Positions 1-10,403 of a DNA stretch of 64,000 nucleotides are shown here, in pieces. How positions within the stretch are numbered: position 1 is the first letter of the stretch; each line of letters starts with the position of its first letter. The notes under the pieces are model-generated. The model had not been told where the DNA came from, ran no database searches, and saw nothing but the letters and a program-made list of their open reading frames with translations. The DNA is from Protula sp. h YS-2021 (taxonomy: Eukaryota > Annelida > Polychaeta > Sabellida > Serpulidae): the NCBI GenBank assembly GCA_949752745.1, contig OX457025.1, forward strand, positions 54,035,869 to 54,099,868. Reading direction: 5' to 3'. Both the position numbers and the translations under genes were made by a program.

Positions 1-640
1 AAGTATTTATATCAAGTAATAAAGACATACACCGAACACTAAAAAATTGCTTCTATTCTGAAAGGCATCGAGAAAAGAACAAAACTTCTTACTCAGACAA
101 AAAAATTTCGGGAAGAATATCGATTTCAAACATAAGAATTTTTCCTCACTTATTCAACCTATTCTTGAAAAAAGAGTTCTGACAAGTATTTTTGAGCATT
201 TCGCAATTCGCACGTACAATGTTGGTATTCGAAAAATATGTTGTCTGCAAGAAAGCAAAATTGCATTAACAATACTTCGGCAATGTGAAGTTTTCATTAT
301 TGTCAAATTTATTATTATTGCACCAATAATAGTTTGATAAAAGGTATAAATAAAATATAGAAGGAAAATACCATAAGATGCCGCTTTGAGAGTTTTTTGT
401 GCTTTTTCGTTCATAATTGACAAACCTTCCGGCTAAGATATTTTTCAAGCACTAAAAAATAAAAAAAAAATTAAAAGTTAATAGATAATCTTGCTATGAA
501 ATAATCCTGATTAGATTTTATGCTAATGTTTATGATTCACTAATTGATTTGTTTCAAAGCCTGCTATTTCAATATCAACAGGAATAAACCATGACAATAA
601 ACTAACTAGGATCTACAAAAATGGAAATAACTATCTCCCA
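1..640. other. AT-rich host DNA, no gene seen
   Basis: AT-rich sequence with scattered A and T runs. The open frames here are short, biased in composition and show no recognisable domain. I see no promoter, RNA gene or clear repeat boundary. Confidence 0.5.
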
Positions 641-674
641 AAAGGGCGGGCAAAAGCTATGGCATAATTAGCAT

Positions 675-1297
675 ATGTATCTCAAGCAGAACGCAAAAAA
701 AGACTGGATCAGATGGAGCTGTTGTAAGAAGAATCAGTTGAAATGCGGCAGCGCCGTCACGACCAACGTTTATGTAACCGCCGTGTGGTCAATTAAAGAG
801 CAATGTCATGAGCCTGACGAAAACGCCATCGCATACGCGAAATTCTGCAGTGCAATGTCCGAGAAGGCCAAGAACGTCATGACGTGCCCAGCTTAGATTC
901 TAGCGGAAAATCCAGAACACAAGTAACGCAGTACGGGTCCAGATTGGTGACCTCTAGAGCTATCGGAGAACCATTCGTCGCCAAAAACGAGGAACCTTAC
1001 CGAAAGATACGCCTACGCTGGCCCAGTTGGTAATCCCTGATGAGTGGGAATCAACCGTGAGGTGACGAATCGGAGCGTTTCTTGCATTACGATTCAGAAG
1101 CCGATTCACGACAGCACATTGTGTCAACTTTGGTGACGCAGGACGCGAATGGCCAACGCCCGAAAAAGCGCATGAGACGCGCCTACGTTGAACTGCAGAA
1201 GCATTTGCAAAACCTCTGCGCAGACTACTCTCATGGCCGGAAGGATATTCAAGAATTTCTCCGCGGTGTAGGCCACCACGTGCGTTTCGGAAAGTAA
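675..1297 (+). pseudogene. Decayed MULE-type transposase / FLYWCH zinc-finger remnant
   Basis: Two open segments on the plus strand look like the two ends of a Mutator-like transposase of the kind that carries a FLYWCH zinc finger. The first (675-896) has the W-x-C spacing of FLYWCH (IRWSCCKKNQLKCGS) followed by HEPDENAIAYAKF. It is cut by a TAG after TCPA, but the same frame continues with plausible residues for about 11 codons. Between them, another frame reads RGTLPKDTPTLAQLVIPDEW, which resembles the family's linker. The second segment (1082-1297) starts with LHYDSEADSR and ends with LCADYSHGRKDIQEFLRGVG, which resembles the C-terminal tail. The catalytic centre is absent, so this is probably an internally deleted, inactive relic. 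The assignment rests on remembered family patterns, not a search. Confidence 0.5.
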
Positions 1298-1299
1298 AA

Positions 1300-3515
<2,216 letters not shown>

Positions 3516-3520
3516 TATAT

Positions 3521-4300
3521 AGTCCATATTCAATAACTCGAACTTCGATAACTCGAACTGTTCGGTAACTCGAATATTTTTGCTTTGTCTCGTTCTTTTT
3601 TTTCACTGGTAGTCTTATAGCATATTCGATAACTCGAACTGTCCATAACGGGTACCCATCCATGACTCGAACCTTTTTGGGGGCTTAAATCTGCGTGTTT
3701 GTAAATAAAACCGACACATGCTATTTGTAGCACACTCTTGTTTAAACAACCCCATTATTGGTGACAATTCGACTCCATCTAAACGCATCATGTATTGTTT
3801 GTAAGCGTGTATTGTTTTCAAGTGGTGCAATAAGAGCCCTTATCTTAATTCCTAATCCCTTGTGTACCGAAGTGCTGACCTGAACCCGAACCAAGACGTA
3901 GTATGTAAACCGTACAGGATAGTCTGGAGAAGCATCACTACGATGCTCTACTTTGAACCAAGCGAGTGAAGCTTTCGATGGTATCAGCTGGTAGTTGAGC
4001 TGGCTTGAAAAGAATCAAGCAGCTACTGCTACTCAGAAATGCATGACTGGTTTTTATACCCGGCTTCCGAGGTCATGAACTCGAGACGCGTTTGAAAATC
4101 CTGTGCATTGACAATATACAGTATTCTGTATTTCAGTTGTAATAAATAGTTATTTGTTTCTTATTATTATGAGTTTCATTAATAACAATGGGTGAAATAA
4201 ATGGACGAATGTATTATTGCAAAAAAATTTCCTAGGCACGTCATGATATTCGATAACTCGAACTCTTTCCCTGGGTCCCTCGACGTTCGAGTTATGGAAT
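3521..4300. mobile_element. Tigger/pogo-like short transposon (MITE)
   Basis: Multiple ATAACTCGAAC motifs occur at the left end (3531-3640). The inverted form GTTCGAGTTAT lies at the right end (about 4287), with ATAACTCGAAC again at 4252. Such 'cgataactcgaa' termini are typical of Tigger/pogo-type Tc1-mariner elements. The interior has no intact transposase, so it is a non-autonomous derivative. The ends are approximate. The right end runs into the CA/TA/TG microsatellite and the left end into a short TA stretch, as expected for TA target sites. Confidence 0.55.
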
Positions 4301-4301
4301 A

Positions 4302-4326
4302 CACACACATACACACAGACACACAG

Positions 4327-4414
<88 letters not shown>

Positions 4415-4502
4415 GTGTGTGTGTGTGTGTGTCTGTGTTCGTGTGCGTGTGTTTGTATGCGTGTGTGTTTGTGTGTGTGTTTGTATGTGTGTTTGTGTAT
4501 GT
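4302..4502. repeat. Compound (CA)n-(TA)n-(TG)n microsatellite
   Basis: CA repeats (4302-4340) pass into TA repeats (about 4341-4412) and then TG repeats (about 4413-4502). The order CA-TA-TG makes the tract an imperfect inverted repeat. Long open frames of alternating residues here are artefacts of the repeat. Confidence 0.95.
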
Positions 4503-4702
4503 GTCGAATAACAATAACAAGCTGTTCAAAAGTTGTAACTGTGAGGAAATTTTATGTACATAATAAAAATTCAGAATGCACTTTTTATTCTTATTGTTGT
4601 TTACAGAAATAAAAGAAATAAATGCAAGTGGAAAATACTCGTTCTATTTTTATTATCCATTAAAAAGATTGAAATAACAAGCTGAACAGTGTCATGTTAA
4701 TA

Positions 4703-4830
4703 CGAATCCGGGACAGAAAGGAGCTGGACAAAAGGGCCTTGGACATCAGGGTCTTTCCCAAAATGGCCTTTCCCAAAAAGGCCTTTCCCAAAACGGCCCC
4801 AAATGAAAAGTTGGACAAAAGGGCCTTGAG
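4703..4830 (+). repeat. Minisatellite of AAAGGCCTTTCCC-type units
   Basis: About six imperfect units of 12-15 bp, including GGACAAAAGGGCCTTG and TTTCCCAAAAnGGCC. The style and the leading 'GAATCCnGGACA' are shared with the AAAACGGCGA minisatellite arms at 2317-2415, so the two may be related element ends. Confidence 0.6.
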
Positions 4831-5156
4831 AATTTTTTCTAGGATTTTGAGTTTTAATTATTTAATAAAATAATTAATAAATAATATGCAAAAAAAAACA
4901 AACTTCATTGTGTTCTTAAAGATAACTGCCTTGATGTTTTGTTTCAATTGCTCCCCATCACTCTCTTGAGCAGTGAAGCCCTGTGCCACAGGTTAATCCC
5001 TGTTTGTACCAATCACTGCGTTGGTGTTTTACTCATTGTAAAGACTCATTCAATTATTTCCCATCACTGTCTTTAGATGCCAGATTTCGGAGTCATTGTC
5101 CCACAGAAGATAATCTCTGTCCTTTGTTTCGTTCCTCTGCACTGTGCTGTTTAAGC
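4831..5156. other. Host DNA, no gene seen
   Basis: An AT-rich start, then mixed sequence. The open frame that runs into the CA repeat shows no domain. Confidence 0.4.
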
Positions 5157-5189
<33 letters not shown>

Positions 5190-5230
5190 GCACACACACA
5201 CATGCGCACACACACACACACACACACAAA
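5157..5230. repeat. (CA)n microsatellite
   Basis: CA dinucleotide run interrupted by a few substitutions (AGCACA, ATGCG). Confidence 0.95.
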
Positions 5231-5356
5231 ACGCGACGGACGCGATGAAAAGATTAAGCGATTAAAAAAATCATCCGGACCGTGTCATTAAAATCGAAAA
5301 CAAACAACCCAGCGTAGAGAGCATAGGCCAATTTCAGGCGCTCAATTAGAAACCAA

Positions 5357-5422
5357 AATAGAAGCCCCGGGGCTTCTATTAGGAAATAGTTTCCTAATTA
5401 GAGCCCCGGGGCTTCTATTTTT
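5357..5422. repeat. Perfect 24-bp palindrome plus nested inverted repeats
   Basis: A perfect palindrome centred on CCCCGGGG (arms AATAGAAGCCCC) is followed by TAGGAAA-tag-TTTCCTA and then a second AGCCCCGGGGCTTCTATT. Three stacked inverted repeats in 66 bp suggest a transposon end or a recombination scar. Confidence 0.7.
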
Positions 5423-5429
5423 TTAGATG

Positions 5430-6309
5430 GGGGAGGGGGGTTGTTGATAAGTTTTTATTGAAAAAACTAAAAACTAAAAATTTACCATCAGACTTTTACT
5501 AGAGCGCCACATGCTGCGGATATCCGCACAAAAAATAACATAACACACAAAAACAACAGCAACTGAAAAAGTCTGGTAAAGTGTCCTGTGTAAAACACGA
5601 CACTTTGTTAATGACACTCATAAACAAGGACATGACCAAGCCCAGTTACCAAACAAAGAAAGACAGAAAAATTCTGAAACGAATACTGTTAGGCCAAAAA
5701 ATGAAGTATTTAAAATGCATTTAATTCGAATGGAAGCTACCCAAAAAGAAAAAGTTTAACATACGCACACGAAAAAGTTTAACATACGCACATACATTCA
5801 AGCCCCCTAAAAATATTAGATATAAAAGAGGAAATAGAATGAATAAAAATAAAAAATCAGAAACATGTATTTTGTCGACAGAAAAGATAACAAAGACCTA
5901 GAAACTCAAAATGTGAGTCAAAGTAAAAAGGGTCCCCGACTCACGGGAGGACAGGCCATTTAACGTCGTACCCAGGACCACTGAATTATGAAAACTTGCA
6001 TGAAACAATTTTTTTTGTCAAACGCCATTTGATAACAAAAAATTGCAAAAGACGAAAAAATAATATTGCAAAATATAAATGTAATCCAAAATATGAACTG
6101 ATGCAAGGTAAAACATATCTTCTGTGTGTGTAGTTCAAGGGTAACAAAGTGATCTTTAAAACGGCAGGTGCCTCAGTTGTAAGCCACATAACAAATACAT
6201 GTGATATACGATAGCACATACGCGTGCGGAAAACTCCTCAACAATGACAAAAACAAATTTCTATAGGACAGTTACGAGCAAAACTAATACAAAATGATCG
6301 CAGAAAATC
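5430..6309. other. Host DNA, no gene seen
   Basis: Low-complexity AT-rich DNA with a short duplication (ACACGAAAAAGTTTAACATA, about 5767-5786). No domain is recognised in any frame. Confidence 0.4.
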
Positions 6310-6475
6310 GAGAAAAGTAATCTGGAGGAACCTGGAAAAATTAAGTATCTGCGATTGAATTTCCAGGTGTTTTCCAGGTTTTAGGACATTTTTCAAAATT
6401 CCAGGTGTTTTCCAGGTCTGGAAAACCTATGTATAAAATTCAGGGTTTTTCCAGGTTTTTCCAGGCCGTGGACAT
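6310..6475. repeat. Clustered TTCCAGG motifs (likely transposon end)
   Basis: About seven copies of TTCCAGG(T), with the inverse CCTGGAAA at the left end and TCTGGAAA inside. This looks like the subterminal repeat of a DNA transposon, but no second end is identifiable. Confidence 0.45.
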
Positions 6476-6479
6476 CCTG

Positions 6480-6495
6480 ACTACTACTGCTACTT

Positions 6496-6570
<75 letters not shown>
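6480..6570. repeat. (ACT)n trinucleotide microsatellite
   Basis: About 30 ACT/CTA units. The homopolymeric Thr, Ser or Val open frames across it are artefacts. Confidence 0.95.
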
Positions 6571-6685
6571 CTATTTTTGCTAATAATCTTAAGAAAACAA
6601 AAACCAAAATAAAAAATAAACAAGTTATCAATAAAACTGATGAATGTCCTCCGCCACGAACTATGGTCGAATCGAATAATAATGC

Positions 6686-6691
6686 GCCGTC
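6686..6691 (+). repeat. Left target-site duplication of the Polinton (GCCGTC)
   Basis: GCCGTC directly precedes the element's terminal AGTAGTGGG and is repeated exactly after the right terminus (25410-25415). Six-bp duplications are the hallmark of Polinton/Maverick integration. Confidence 0.93.
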
Positions 6692-6873
6692 AGTAGTGGG
6701 AAAATACGGGTTTGAGCACTGGTGTGCTCAAACCCGTACGGGTTTGGGCACGCGCGTGCTCAAACCCGTATTTTCAGGTGTTTTGAAACCCGTACGGGTT
6801 TGAGCACAGGTGTGTTGAAACCCGTACGGGTTTGAGCACACCTGTTTTCAAACCCGCGCGGGTATGAACACAG
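6692..6873 (+). repeat. Left terminal inverted repeat of the Polinton (182 bp)
   Basis: Starts AGTAGTGGGAAAATACGGG and consists of units built around the palindrome CAAACCCGTACGGGTTTG. The inner part, from GTATTTTCAGGTG to the end, matches the right repeat almost base for base. The outer part has three fewer 32-bp units than the right copy. CpG-rich in an AT-rich element. Confidence 0.93.
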
Positions 6874-6875
6874 GT

Positions 6876-6917
<42 letters not shown>

Positions 6918-7148
6918 GTCCAAGTATGAGCACAAATTTTGGAAGTTGTAAGAAACAAACAAATAAACAAATAAAAGAAACAAAAAATATATATAAACAA
7001 ATAAAAAATAAATAAAACGAAGGTCAAGGACACTCAACGTTAAGATAACTAAACATCAGTAAAGGTTAAGGTCACTATATGTGAAGAATAAAGTTAAGCC
7101 TATCATAGAATACTTTTATAGACGAATGAAATGAGAGAAAAAGAGAGG
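6874..7148 (+). promoter_or_regulatory. Subterminal leader: poly-T and upstream motifs of the first gene
   Basis: A run of more than 30 T (6877-6912) follows the inverted repeat. AAGGACACT at 7026-7034 and AAGGTTAAGGTCACT near 7062-7076 belong to a motif family also found upstream of the next genes and in the 53-bp array at 10.87-11.36 kb. No gene lies in this stretch. Confidence 0.5.
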
Positions 7149-7156
7149 TATATAAG
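7149..7156 (+). promoter_or_regulatory. TATA box (TATATAAG) of the Cys-rich gene
   Basis: TATATAAG starts 37 nt before the ATG at 7186. With the usual TATA-to-start distance of about 30 nt, the 5' leader would be only a few bases. The preceding 50 bp resembles the promoter of the next gene (7795-7882). Confidence 0.65.
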
Positions 7157-7185
7157 AAAAAAGTGAAAGTGAGGCATTAGTGAAA

Positions 7186-7500
7186 ATGAATCGCATTGAG
7201 TGCTACAAGTGCTGGGTTATCCTACGGTATGAGGGTGAGCCACACAACTGTCCCGTGGGTCATAATGCTCCACGCCGGTTTTGTTGCAGGAAGTGTGGTG
7301 GTCTCCTATGGTACAGTTACTCATCTGTAGCATGGGGGGCTGACTGCACTGATTGCTACTGGTGTGGAGTTAAACTAAAAAATTTGGGTGGTTTTAACTC
7401 GCACCCATTCAAGTGTGTTGGCCGCCCTTTTACCATGGATCAGTACTACAAGTGGCAATGTAAATGCAAGTTCTTGGAGGGTTCAAAGAGCTACTACTAA
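7186..7500 (+). CDS. Small Cys-rich zinc-ribbon-like protein (104 aa)
   Basis: Unrecognised 104-aa protein with a Cys/His pattern of several zinc knuckles: CYKC (residues 6-9), HNC, CCRKC, CTDC-YWC, then HPFKC and CKCK near the C-terminus. ATG 7186 is chosen because it is the first ATG after the TATA box; an upstream in-frame GTG at 7180 is not expected to start translation in a eukaryote. The gene is an isolated transcription unit, with TATA 37 nt upstream and a canonical histone-type stem-loop 23 nt after the stop. Position at the left end of the element, next to other small single-gene units, suggests an early or regulatory factor. Nucleic acid or protein binding through zinc is an inference. 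Confidence 0.7.
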   Translation: MNRIECYKCWVILRYEGEPHNCPVGHNAPRRFCCRKCGGLLWYSYSSVAWGADCTDCYWCGVKLKNLGGFNSHPFKCVGRPFTMDQYYKWQCKCKFLEGSKSYY

Positions 7501-7523
7501 AAACTACTACAACCAACACCCTC

Positions 7524-7539
7524 GGCTCTTTTCAGAGCC
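7524..7539 (+). terminator. Canonical histone-type 3' stem-loop (GGCTCT-TTTC-AGAGCC)
   Basis: A 6-bp stem GGCTCT/AGAGCC with loop TTTC, 23 nt after the stop. This is identical to the core of the metazoan replication-dependent histone mRNA 3' stem-loop, which is bound by SLBP. The 3' flank begins ACTATT (histone: ACCCA). No convincing U7-binding purine element is seen downstream. Confidence 0.8.
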
Positions 7540-7639
7540 ACTATTTCTTAAAAATAAGCTAAACCTGTTTTTATGTGTGTATGTGTGTGTGAAAAAAAAA
7601 AAAAAATGTATAATTTTATCTTCCAGTTCAAGTACTTTT

Positions 7640-7802
7640 CCCCTCTCTCCACTCTCACATTTCATGTCTTGTATTGAATATTGTTGAAGGTGAAGGACAC
7701 TAAGTGAAACCAATCATTCCTTCCCTCTCTCTCCACCCCCACATTTCAGGTCATGTATTCAAGACCATAGAAGGTGAAGGACACTTTAAGTGAAGCCAAT
7801 CA
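7640..7802 (+). promoter_or_regulatory. Tandemly duplicated upstream region of the 67-aa gene
   Basis: Two copies of about 80 bp, each running from CCCTCTCTCCAC..CACATTTCA through GAAGGTGAAGGACACT to AAGTGAA(A/G)CCAATCA. Each has AAGGACACT (7693-7701 and 7777-7785) and a CCAAT box. The region lies just upstream of the TATA box at 7844, so it is a likely enhancer or proximal promoter. Confidence 0.55.
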
Positions 7803-7843
7803 AGGAAGACTTTTACAGACCAATGAAATAAGTAAAAAATATA

Positions 7844-7851
7844 TATATAAG
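7844..7851 (+). promoter_or_regulatory. TATA box (TATATAAG) of the 67-aa gene
   Basis: TATATAAG inside a TA-rich stretch, 38 nt before the ATG at 7882. The interval from CTTTTACAGACCAATGAAAT to the ATG resembles the promoter at 7110-7186, indicating a duplicated promoter. Confidence 0.65.
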
Positions 7852-7881
7852 GAAAAATAAAGAGAAAGTGAAGCATCAATC

Positions 7882-8085
7882 ATGTCTTTACGCCTTGACA
7901 GAGTCGGTTTGTTTCATAAGTTTTTTTCACTCGGTGTTCGGAACACAGTGTTTTTGCAGTGTGTTTTAGAATGGCCGGATGAGAATGCGTATGACTTATG
8001 GAAAATATTTTTCGCTATTGAGATGGCGTTAGGCGGTATAGAAGACTGGATTGAAGAAAACCAGCTCTTTGGGCGGGTTTGCTAA
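7882..8085 (+). CDS. Small protein of unknown function (67 aa)
   Basis: A 67-aa protein rich in aromatic and hydrophobic residues (FHKFFSLG, WKIFFAIEMALGG) with an acidic stretch (IEDWIEEN). It looks helical; no domain is recognised. Support for a real gene is contextual: TATA 38 nt before the ATG, upstream duplication with CCAAT boxes, and a histone-like stem-loop 22 nt after the stop, the same layout as its neighbours. Its length and charge do not match any virion protein I know. Confidence 0.6.
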   Translation: MSLRLDRVGLFHKFFSLGVRNTVFLQCVLEWPDENAYDLWKIFFAIEMALGGIEDWIEENQLFGRVC

Positions 8086-8106
8086 TCAATCCAGAAGAAA
8101 AATTAA

Positions 8107-8122
8107 AGCCCTTTTAAGGGCT
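8107..8122 (+). terminator. Histone-like 3' stem-loop (AGCCCT-TTTA-AGGGCT)
   Basis: A 6-bp stem (7 with the flanking A-T) and a TTTA loop, 22 nt after the stop of the 67-aa gene. Stem length, loop length and loop U positions match the histone class. An AATAAA (8194-8199) lies further downstream as a possible alternative poly(A) signal. Confidence 0.65.
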
Positions 8123-8339
8123 TCTATTATTACAAAATAAGCAACATGTGTCTTTAAAAAATTGTATGTATGTGTGTATGTGTATGTGTGAGTGAATAAA
8201 AGTATTTTTTTTTAAGTTATACGAGTATTAAAACGTTATGTAAGTATAAAAACAACAATTTTTTTAAGAAAAGAAAGAATATATCAATAAAATAGAAAAG
8301 GGAGCAGCGTTGCTTAACACAAATTGTTGCACATTTCAA

Positions 8340-8645
8340 AGTACAGAGCAAGAGGCACAGTGACGTAACGTAATTAAGAACCAATCGTCATGCCATTTCA
8401 CGGACAAATAAAATTGCAGCTACATTCAGACTTACTGTAGGCAAGGTCAAGGCCGCTCGGAACGGGTTGAGGTCGTGTGTAAATGAGGCTGCTTTCAGGG
8501 TTGGGGTGCTCAATAAAGGTTAAGGCTGGTTAAGACAGGTTGAGGTCACTAATGAATCATACTTATTTCAGAGAACCAATAGTTTTGTAGTTACGAGAAC
8601 GAATCAGGTTGGAAAGGGTGGTTTGAGAGGGGGGAACCATATGAA
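8340..8645 (+). promoter_or_regulatory. Upstream region of RING protein 1
   Basis: No gene. Contains GGTCAAGGCC, GGTTGAGGTC, AAGGTTAAGG and GGTTGAGGTCACT repeats (8451-8551), related to the AAGG(A/T)CACT motifs of neighbouring promoters. Also has a CRE-like TGACGTAA near 8361 and a CCAAT box near 8576. Confidence 0.45.
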
Positions 8646-8653
8646 TATATAAA
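8646..8653 (+). promoter_or_regulatory. TATA box (TATATAAA) of RING protein 1
   Basis: TATATAAA starts 37 nt before the ATG at 8683, matching the spacing of neighbouring genes. Confidence 0.65.
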
Positions 8654-8682
8654 AAAAAACCTGTTTGAGGTGTTTGAGAAAA

Positions 8683-9216
8683 ATGGCACGTCAAGAGGGA
8701 GACCAGATTGATTTAACAGGCAATGAGGAAGAAGATTCTGACAGAGCTATTATGGCTTCTTTTATAAGAAGTCAGGGAGATCGTGCAGTATCAAGACAGT
8801 GGGTGACAACATATTACTTGAATGAGAATGGAGAGCTTATTGAAATGAATATAGGAATGCGGTTTTTTCACCAGAAAAGACTTCGTCTACAAGCCATAGA
8901 AACAGGAGACTACAGAATGGCATTTTACTTCCATTTCCTGCTAGGATATAAAATGCCTTGCACACAAGAAAGGGAAGAATATCCAGACTGGTTCAACGCA
9001 TGGCTGGAGAAGTACACAACACGGTGTTTCATTTGCTTTAAGAAAATGGGACAAAGCAGAGCCTTCACAGAAACATGTTATCATGACCTCTGCATAGAAT
9101 GTACTCACCAATGGTGCCATAGATGTTATGAAACTGGACAAATGACCTGCCCCATGTGCCGAACCAACACGAAATTTCAAATTTTTGAGACCAGGCAAAT
9201 GAGAATAGCACTCTAA
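8683..9216 (+). CDS. RING-finger protein 1 with SUMO-interaction motif (177 aa)
   Basis: Probable E3 ubiquitin ligase. The C3HC4 RING lies at about residues 115-161: CFIC, 13 residues, C-x-H-x2-C-x2-C, 15 residues, CPMC. The N-terminus has QIDLTGNEEED, a hydrophobic VIDLT-type core followed by acidic residues, which is the pattern of SUMO-interaction motifs in SUMO-targeted ligases such as RNF4. A conserved middle block (ending REEYPDW) is shared with RING protein 2 at 11.4 kb, so the two are paralogues. ATG 8683 is the first ATG after the TATA box. The gene ends in a histone-like stem-loop 27 nt after the stop. SUMO targeting is inferred from motif pairing and has not been tested. Confidence 0.85.
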   Translation: MARQEGDQIDLTGNEEEDSDRAIMASFIRSQGDRAVSRQWVTTYYLNENGELIEMNIGMRFFHQKRLRLQAIETGDYRMAFYFHFLLGYKMPCTQEREEYPDWFNAWLEKYTTRCFICFKKMGQSRAFTETCYHDLCIECTHQWCHRCYETGQMTCPMCRTNTKFQIFETRQMRIAL

Positions 9217-9243
9217 AAAAAAAAAATAAGCAAAAATCCAACC

Positions 9244-9259
9244 GGCTCTTATAAGAGCC
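9244..9259 (+). terminator. Histone-like 3' stem-loop (GGCTCT-TATA-AGAGCC)
   Basis: Stem identical to canonical histone, loop TATA (U at loop positions 1 and 3), 27 nt after the stop. The flanks are also histone-like: CCAACC before and ATCCAC after (histone CCAAA and ACCCA). Confidence 0.7.
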
Positions 9260-9269
9260 ATCCACTCTA

Positions 9270-10030
9270 TCTATTTTGTTTTAAAAACAGTTTGAGAAAA
9301 AAAAATTGTGTGAAAGTGTTTTAAAAGCAGTTTGAAAGTCATTGTAAATGTTTGAGAAAAAAAAAGTTGTGTGAAAGTGAGTGGGACTTATGACGCTGTC
9401 ATTACCTCTCTGAACTGTTTCGTCATACGAACATAATTACTTCGCGCTCTTTTGATCAATCGTCTGCTTTGTTGAACCATAGCAACCACATACCATTTAC
9501 TGACCCTTAATCATACTACATCATAATTATAGTTTTATTGCCATCTTTTCCTTTTTTTATTTTTTAAAAAAGTGAAAGAATAAATGTATTAGAAAGAAAT
9601 TAAGTAGAAACCAGAATTTCTGTTTTAATTCATTAACAAATATCATATATTAAAATCCTTTAAAACATCTTTTTTTTCTGTCTTTTTATGTATAATTATT
9701 TAGAGTTTCATACATAGTCTTCATTAAAACTGAACATAAAAAAATTAATTATATAAAAAAAAGCTTATTTAAACAGTTAAAGTGTTAATTTTTTCAATTT
9801 TTTAATGAAATAACGTTAAATTTCATATAGAAAAACTTTTTTTTTTAGTTATTTTAATAAATGTAGTAATAAATAGTATCTTTTTGTTTCACATTCCATT
9901 TTTAAAAATAAGAAAAACTATAAACCTTTTAAGTTATAAGTGAAAAATAAAATATGAGAAACACAAATCTAAACCCTCATCACGGTGTTCAACCCCATGT
10001 CAGCATGGTTTGCCTTTACGTATGAACTTA
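9270..10030. other. AT-rich interval, no gene seen
   Basis: Has duplicated TTTAAAA(A/G)CAGTTTGA(G/A)A segments (9281-9345) and long A/T runs. No coding region above noise. Contains AATAAA at several places and leads into the promoter at 10034. Confidence 0.5.
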
Positions 10031-10033
10031 GCG

Positions 10034-10042
10034 TATAAAAAG
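10034..10042 (+). promoter_or_regulatory. TATA box (TATAAAAAG) of the 105-aa gene
   Basis: TATAAAAAG starts 36 nt before the ATG at 10070, the same spacing as the other left-end genes. Confidence 0.65.
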
Positions 10043-10069
10043 ACGAAACAGTAGGAGGGACGGATAACC

Positions 10070-10387
10070 ATGGAACACGAATTTTTCAACATCCAGTGTG
10101 AGCTGTATAAAATAAGTATTAGACTGCAGAAGCTGCAGCTCATGGCCAAGAAATCGGTGGTGTCGGTCGGTACTCAAACCGACCCACCGACGCTGTCACC
10201 GCCACCATCAACACCAGCACAGCCGACATTAAATCGACTGTTAGCAGAGCCGCCGGAGAAGAAAATGAAGGTTCCAGATTTACCAACAGTAACCTATCTG
10301 GGGCCAGCTGGAGCGGGGAGTAGTCAGCAGGGAAACCAGCTGGCTATTCAAACCCTCGAAAGCTGGCTCCAGCAGCAGCAACAATAG
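10070..10387 (+). CDS. Proline-rich protein with LC8-type TQT motif (105 aa)
   Basis: A 105-aa protein of unknown family. Residues 1-27 look like a short amphipathic helix or coiled coil. SVGTQTDPP (residues 32-40) contains the TQT core recognised by the dynein light chain LC8. A Pro/Thr-rich linker follows. PPEKKMKVPD resembles a monopartite nuclear localisation signal. The C-terminus is a poly-Gln tail (WLQQQQQ). Mostly disordered in appearance. A role as adaptor to dynein or the nucleus is inference from short motifs. The unit is isolated, with TATA 36 nt upstream and a histone-like stem-loop 16 nt after the stop. Confidence 0.7.
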   Translation: MEHEFFNIQCELYKISIRLQKLQLMAKKSVVSVGTQTDPPTLSPPPSTPAQPTLNRLLAEPPEKKMKVPDLPTVTYLGPAGAGSSQQGNQLAIQTLESWLQQQQQ

Positions 10388-10403
10388 GGAAAAATAACAT
10401 AAT

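Noticed and set aside
4179..4563. Open frames of 116-120 aa on both strands
   Set aside because: Produced by the CA/TA/TG microsatellite.
6405..6803. 132-aa Thr-rich open frame and its Ser/Val-rich opposites
   Set aside because: Translations of the (ACT)n repeat; the plus-strand frame also crosses the Polinton target site.
7388..7713. Open frames of 99 aa (plus) and 68 aa (minus) overlapping the first gene's 3' end
   Set aside because: Off-frame shadows crossing the stem-loop and low-complexity A/T tracts; no domain.
7018..8560. Nuclear receptor response elements (TCAAGGTCA type) in early promoters
   Set aside because: Half-site-like AGGTCA and TCAAGG strings occur, but none matches the full extended consensus, so they are kept only as an element-specific motif family.
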